64,000 bases of DNA from Caulobacter ginsengisoli (GTDB lineage Bacteria; Pseudomonadota; Alphaproteobacteria; Caulobacterales; Caulobacteraceae): the NCBI RefSeq assembly GCF_030814835.1, contig NZ_JAUSVS010000015.1:1-64000 (forward strand), read 5' to 3'. Both the position numbers and the translations under genes were made by a program. The notes beneath the pieces are model-generated. The model saw only the letters and a program-made list of their open reading frames with translations. It made no database searches and was not told where the DNA came from. This document shows positions 60,343 through 64,000 of the stretch, piece after piece (within the stretch, counting starts at the first letter, position 1; each line of letters begins with the position of its first letter).

Positions 60343-63300
60343 TCGCCGCCCTCCTCACCGTCGCCGCCGGTGGACCATTCGAACACCCGGGCCAGGTGGT
60401 CGTAGTCGCCGGCATAGGCCTTGACGAATTGCGGGGCGGTGCGGCTGGGATAGGTCTGGTCGGGCGACAGGTAGCTGCGCAGCAGGTCGCGGATTCCCTC
60501 CAGGGCGGCGGCGGCCGCCGCCTCGCTGTCGGGGCCGGCGGCCTTGGAGACCTCCTCGCTGCCGGCGGGGATGCGGCCGGTGACGCGGACATAGGTCAGG
60601 TCTCCCGGACTTACGCTTCCATGCGTGGCGGTGATGCCGTCGAAGCCGCCATCGCGCAGGATGGCGGCGGTCAGGGTCAGCTGGGGCGAGAAGCCGGCGT
60701 CGACCATCTTCTTCGTTGGAATCGAACCGGTCTTGTAGTCGAGAACGTGGCCCTTGTGGTCGCGGGTGACCTCGATGCGGTCGGCCTTGGCGGTCAGGCG
60801 GTGGGGGACGCCGTCAACCTGCAGGACCAGTTCGCCGGAGATCTCGACATGGACCTTGGCCCCGTCGGCCCGGCGGCGGCGCTCGAAGCCGGCGACCCAG
60901 CGGGCGGCCTCGCGGGCCAGGGCGCGTTCGCGGGCCAGGGCCGCTTCCGAAAGGCCCTCTTCGGCCAGGGCTTCGAGGTAGAGGGTTTCGAACATCGCCT
61001 CGGGGGCGGGCGGTTCGCCCTCGTTCCAGCGGCGGCCCAGGGCCTCGAAGGCGCTGTGGATGGCCGTGCCCCGGGCCATGGCCTCGACCATGCGGTCGGG
61101 GCGGTCGAGGGGGAAGAATTTGAGGATGTCGCGGGCCCAGACGGCGTAGGGGTCGCGGGTCAGGGTCTCGATGCGGGTGACCGAGAACAGGCGCGGGCGG
61201 TCCTCGACCGGCGGGTTGGGCTGGGGCCGGCGGACCGGGCCGTAATCCCCCGGCTGGTCGAGCGCCTTTGCCCAATCCAGCAGTTCGGGGCGGCTGGGCA
61301 GGCGGTATTGGGCGCCCTGGGCCAGGGTGCGCAGGCGCCAGAGCCAGCGGCTGGGGGCAGCCGGGGCGCCCTCGCGGCGGGCGCTGGAGACCAGGGTGAC
61401 GTCGGGGGCGCAGGCGGCCTGGGCGAAGTCGTGGGCCGACTGGCCGATGCGGCGCTCGGGGCTGGGCAGGCCCAGGGTCTTGCGCATGGGCCGCGACAGG
61501 AAGGGATCGATGGCGGCGCCGCGCGGCCAGACGCCCTCCTCCAGCCCGGCCAGGATCAGCCGGTCGGCGCGGATCATGCGAGATTCGAGCACGCCCAGGA
61601 TGTGCAGGCGGGGATGGGCGGCCTCGGCCCCGCGCACGGTTTCCTCGTTCAGCAGGGTCTGGACCAGGCTCAGCCAGCCGGGGGCGTCGACCGGCGGCAG
61701 GGCCTCGCCATGGGCGATGACGCCGGTCAGCAGGCGGGAGAGGCACTCGCCCTCCGGCCCGGCCCAGAGCAGGCCCTCGCCTTCGCAGAGCTTTTCCAGC
61801 GCCTGGGTCAGAGCCTCGGCGGCGCGATGAGCCGGGGCCTGGGGGGCGAAGGGTATGACGGCGAGGTCGATGGCGGCGTCGAGGTCGCGGGACAGGGCCA
61901 GGGCGGGGCCCAGGTCGCCGGTCGAGTATTTGCGTTCGGCCTCCGTGAGGCGGCGTTCGAGGGCCTGTGGCGTGCGGGGGCGGGGGCCGCGCAGGCCCCA
62001 GCGCTCCAGGCCCTCGCGGGCGGCGGCGAGGTCTTCCGGCGTGCGGTTCAGGCGCACGAGCGGGTTCTTCAGCACCGCCAGCCGGGCGACCGGATCGGCC
62101 GGGTCGGCGACCAGCCCGGCCACGGCCTGGGCCAGCATGCCGGGGGCGAAACGGGTGAGCGGCGTGCCCGCCGTGCTGTCGGCATTGACGCCCCAGCGGG
62201 CCAGGCGGGCGCTGACCCGGCGGGCCAGGGCCTGGTCGGGGGTGACCAGGGCGGCGGTCTGGCCCTCGGTTTCCAGGGCCTCGCGCAGCAGCAGGGCGCA
62301 GACGGTGGCGGCCTCGTCCTCCGAAGACGCGGTGATGTCGGTCAGGCCGTCCAGGCCGGCGGCGAAGGGGTCCAGGCCGGGCTCGGCCTCCTCGCGCAGC
62401 TTGGCGATGACGCCCAGCCAGTCGGCGGTGGCGTCGGCGGGGCGCAAGGCCTCGTTGACGAGGCGCCGGCGCCAGCGGCCGGCTAGGTCGATGCGGGGGC
62501 GCCATTCGCGCACTTGGCCCCGGTCGATGCGGGCGGTTTGCAGCAGGCGGCGCATGGAGTCCTGGGGGTGCTGGTCCTCGATCCCGGCCCAGGCGCTGTC
62601 GGCCAGCTCCTGGTCCAGGCCCGGCAGCACCACCGCCCCGCGCGGCAGGCCGGCGACCACCGTAAGGAGGCGCGCCGTGGCCGGAGCAGAGCCGGTGGAG
62701 CCGGCGGCGATCACCGGGCCCTGCGGCGGATGGTTTGTCCATTGCTCGGCCAGGCGGTCGAGCAGCTTCACCCGCCGCTCGGCGACGTCCATCAGGCCCA
62801 GTTCCCGCAAGCGGTCCGGCCAGGCGACCAGGGCCTTTTCCAGCAGCTTGGCGGACTTCTCCCAGTGTTCGGCCAGGTCGAGGTCCACCAGGCCGTCGAG
62901 CCGCTCCAGGACGGGCGCCTCCTCGATGGCGGCGGCGTCGATCAGCCCGGCCAGGGCGTCGGCCAGCGAGAGGGCGTGCTGGGCCGAACGATCCTGGTCG
63001 TCGAAGCGGGCGGCGAGGCTGGCCAGCTCGAAGCGGCGGCGCAGGGGGTCGATGGCCGGGGGCAGGTCGAGGGCGGCGTCGCCGGGCTCGAAGGGCGGCT
63101 CGCCCTCGTCCAGGTCGCCGACGGCGCGGATCTGCGGGAGCAGGACGGCGCGACCGGTCCCGGCCTTCAGGAAGGATTCGGCCAGGGCGCGGACGCCGCG
63201 TCGGGTGGGGACCAGCAGCAGGGCGCCCGGCGTGTCCTCCGGACCGGGCAGGGCGTCGATCAGCCCCGCCGCCAGGTCGTCGAGGAAGGGCCGATGCGCG

Positions 63301-63344
63301 GGAATCGTGAACCAGCGCGGGCCGGGCTGGTCCAGGGGGTTCAT
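60339..63344 (-). CDS. addB: Double-strand-break repair protein AddB
   Basis: The 1001-residue partner has a degenerate P-loop (ALLLVPTRRGVRALAESFL), the helicase-like core and a C-terminal nuclease domain with AFEALGRRWNEGEPPAPE, IEVTRDHKGHVLDYKTG and GSIPTKKMVDAGFSPQLTL. Of the four Cys needed for the iron-sulfur staple of AddB in some bacteria few are visible, so the alphaproteobacterial type may lack that cluster. It is co-transcribed ahead of addA. Confidence 0.94.
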   Translation of the reverse strand: MNPLDQPGPRWFTIPAHRPFLDDLAAGLIDALPGPEDTPGALLLVPTRRGVRALAESFLKAGTGRAVLLPQIRAVGDLDEGEPPFEPGDAALDLPPAIDPLRRRFELASLAARFDDQDRSAQHALSLADALAGLIDAAAIEEAPVLERLDGLVDLDLAEHWEKSAKLLEKALVAWPDRLRELGLMDVAERRVKLLDRLAEQWTNHPPQGPVIAAGSTGSAPATARLLTVVAGLPRGAVVLPGLDQELADSAWAGIEDQHPQDSMRRLLQTARIDRGQVREWRPRIDLAGRWRRRLVNEALRPADATADWLGVIAKLREEAEPGLDPFAAGLDGLTDITASSEDEAATVCALLLREALETEGQTAALVTPDQALARRVSARLARWGVNADSTAGTPLTRFAPGMLAQAVAGLVADPADPVARLAVLKNPLVRLNRTPEDLAAAREGLERWGLRGPRPRTPQALERRLTEAERKYSTGDLGPALALSRDLDAAIDLAVIPFAPQAPAHRAAEALTQALEKLCEGEGLLWAGPEGECLSRLLTGVIAHGEALPPVDAPGWLSLVQTLLNEETVRGAEAAHPRLHILGVLESRMIRADRLILAGLEEGVWPRGAAIDPFLSRPMRKTLGLPSPERRIGQSAHDFAQAACAPDVTLVSSARREGAPAAPSRWLWRLRTLAQGAQYRLPSRPELLDWAKALDQPGDYGPVRRPQPNPPVEDRPRLFSVTRIETLTRDPYAVWARDILKFFPLDRPDRMVEAMARGTAIHSAFEALGRRWNEGEPPAPEAMFETLYLEALAEEGLSEAALARERALAREAARWVAGFERRRRADGAKVHVEISGELVLQVDGVPHRLTAKADRIEVTRDHKGHVLDYKTGSIPTKKMVDAGFSPQLTLTAAILRDGGFDGITATHGSVSPGDLTYVRVTGRIPAGSEEVSKAAGPDSEAAAAAALEGIRDLLRSYLSPDQTYPSRTAPQFVKAYAGDYDHLARVFEWSTGGDGEEGGE

Positions 63345-63380
63345 CGGGCCGTTTCGCTCAGGCAGGGGTGCGAGGCTTTC

Positions 63381-63552
63381 CTATTCCTCGCCCCTTGGGC
63401 GAGGTGGCGGCGAAGCCGACGGAGTGGGCTCTTGGGAGCACACGGTTTGTCAGGACGAGCACCGCCGGAGGGGGCGTGCCTGAAAGTCCGTGTGTTCCCA
63501 AGGGCCCACTCCACCACTTCGTGGTCCCCCTCGCCCAAGGGGCGAGGAATTT
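63381..63552. repeat. Family B inverted repeat, copy 3
   Basis: The ends ATTCCTCGCCCCTTGGGCGAG and complement close a 170-bp near-palindrome. GGCGAAGCC lies left and CCACTTCGTGG right, with inner arms around GGGCTCTTGGGAGCACACGG. Orientation is opposite to the copy at 56276-56442. It occupies the 244-bp gap upstream of addB and downstream of the nucleotidyltransferase gene. Confidence 0.85.
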
Positions 63553-63588
63553 CAGCATCCGGGCCGGTGCGTTTGGGCACGCGCAAGA

Positions 63589-64000
63589 TCATCGGGCCAG
63601 CCTAGCCTCGGCGTCGAGCTTGGCCTGAGGATCGCCGACATGCATCCAGGTTCCCGGCGGTGAGACGCCGTGGACGCGGCCGGGCCGGGTCTTCCAGATC
63701 GGCAGCAGGCCGAAGGGCCCGTCGGGGCCGTCGGCGACGATGGCCGGGTCGCAGATATGGACGCCGACATAGACGTAAGGGGCGGCCTCGCCAGGCTCCT
63801 TGAAGCGGACGGCGCCGTCCTCGAGGAAGAGGTCGCCCGTGTCGTGGAAGCCCATCGACGTGTCGGTGGGCGCCAGCAGCAGGCAGACGTCCATCTTCGC
63901 GGGGTCCCAGGCGGCGGCCAGGGCGTCGAGGGCGGGTTTGGGCTCGATCCACACCGAGTCGATATTGGCCACCCAGACGGGGCCCTTGCCCAGCAGGGGC
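63589..64000 (-). CDS. Nucleotidyltransferase, MurU-like (start outside window)
   Basis: The visible 137-codon C-terminal part reads through the window edge, so the N-terminal nucleotide-binding motif is missing. GPVWVANIDSVWIEP corresponds to the metal-binding strand of sugar-nucleotide transferases (VNxD type), and GVHICDPAIVADGPDGPFGLLPIW and the helix near the end match MurU/HddC-type enzymes. MurU uridylates MurNAc-1-phosphate during cell-wall recycling. The gene is read toward addB, with the family B copy between them. Confidence 0.75.
   Translation of the reverse strand, partial: PLLGKGPVWVANIDSVWIEPKPALDALAAAWDPAKMDVCLLLAPTDTSMGFHDTGDLFLEDGAVRFKEPGEAAPYVYVGVHICDPAIVADGPDGPFGLLPIWKTRPGRVHGVSPPGTWMHVGDPQAKLDAEARLAR

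Noticed and set aside
57376..60405. Open frame of 1009 codons antisense to addA
   Set aside because: Gly/Gln/Ala-rich translation without family features; addA is certain.

Overview
The window is GC-rich, densely coded chromosomal DNA from an alphaproteobacterium, almost certainly of the family Caulobacteraceae (Caulobacter/Phenylobacterium group). The strongest marker is a DivL-type cell-cycle kinase at 34837-37155 whose phosphorylation-site histidine is replaced by tyrosine (Tyr552). Supporting markers are the trpFBA-accD-folC-trxA-addA-addB order, a TIGR02300 FYDLN-acid protein, an Hsp20/DUF1150 pair, an alphaproteobacterial AccD without zinc-ribbon cysteines, and frequent TTG/GTG starts. 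No rRNA operon, prophage, CRISPR array, transposase or plasmid backbone is visible. The only RNA gene found is tRNA-Ala(GGC).

Layout. 0.2-6.5 kb (minus strand): a membrane protein, a MacAB-type efflux pair, a small membrane protein and an isolated BchE-type cobalamin/radical-SAM protein. 6.8-19.5 kb: a comparatively AT-rich orphan gene, a FAD amine oxidase, a giant DUF2339 membrane protein, a JmjC/cupin oxygenase, an ABC-F ATPase divergent from a MarR-GNAT fusion, a GFA-type protein divergent from an ECF sigma factor, a ParDE toxin-antitoxin pair and comM. 19.7-26.8 kb: a secreted phospholipase-C-like protein, gshB, a SirB1-like protein, yraN, rsmI, a tandem pair of thioredoxin-fold proteins and zapE. 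27-30.5 kb: sdhCDAB. 30.8-34.5 kb: creD, a small membrane protein, and a ferredoxin reductase with its [2Fe-2S] ferredoxin. 34.8-43.1 kb: divL, a zincin, a SWIM protein, DUF1150, Hsp20, a lipoprotein / M48 protease / lipoprotein operon, and padR with two membrane proteins. 43.3-50.1 kb: tRNA-Ala, the FYDLN protein, aroA-cmk-rpsA, ihfB, mscL and a secreted protein. 50.2-64 kb: trpF-trpB-trpA, two adjacent accD genes, folC, trxA, addAB and a truncated MurU-like nucleotidyltransferase.

The most unusual layer is non-coding. Nearly every larger intergenic gap is filled by a long imperfect inverted repeat of about 90-240 bp. I distinguish at least seven sequence families. Family A (three copies, about 200-240 bp) has long arms and an inner GAGGCGC-N3-GCGCCTC hairpin. 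Family B has three copies, B1 being truncated. Family C has two directly oriented copies that bracket sdhCDAB. Families B, C and probably D share a modular plan of end hairpin, small GAAG/CTTC-loop hairpin and family-specific core. They look like non-autonomous repeats and are the best candidate here for an undescribed system.

Regulatory sites readable from sequence include a ParD-type operator inside a consensus promoter, a MarR-type TTGAC-N3-GTCAA palindrome, an apparently leaderless PadR promoter and a perfect 18-bp palindrome between rsmI and a secreted-protein gene. Functional names rest on motif and family recognition by eye; no database search was run.
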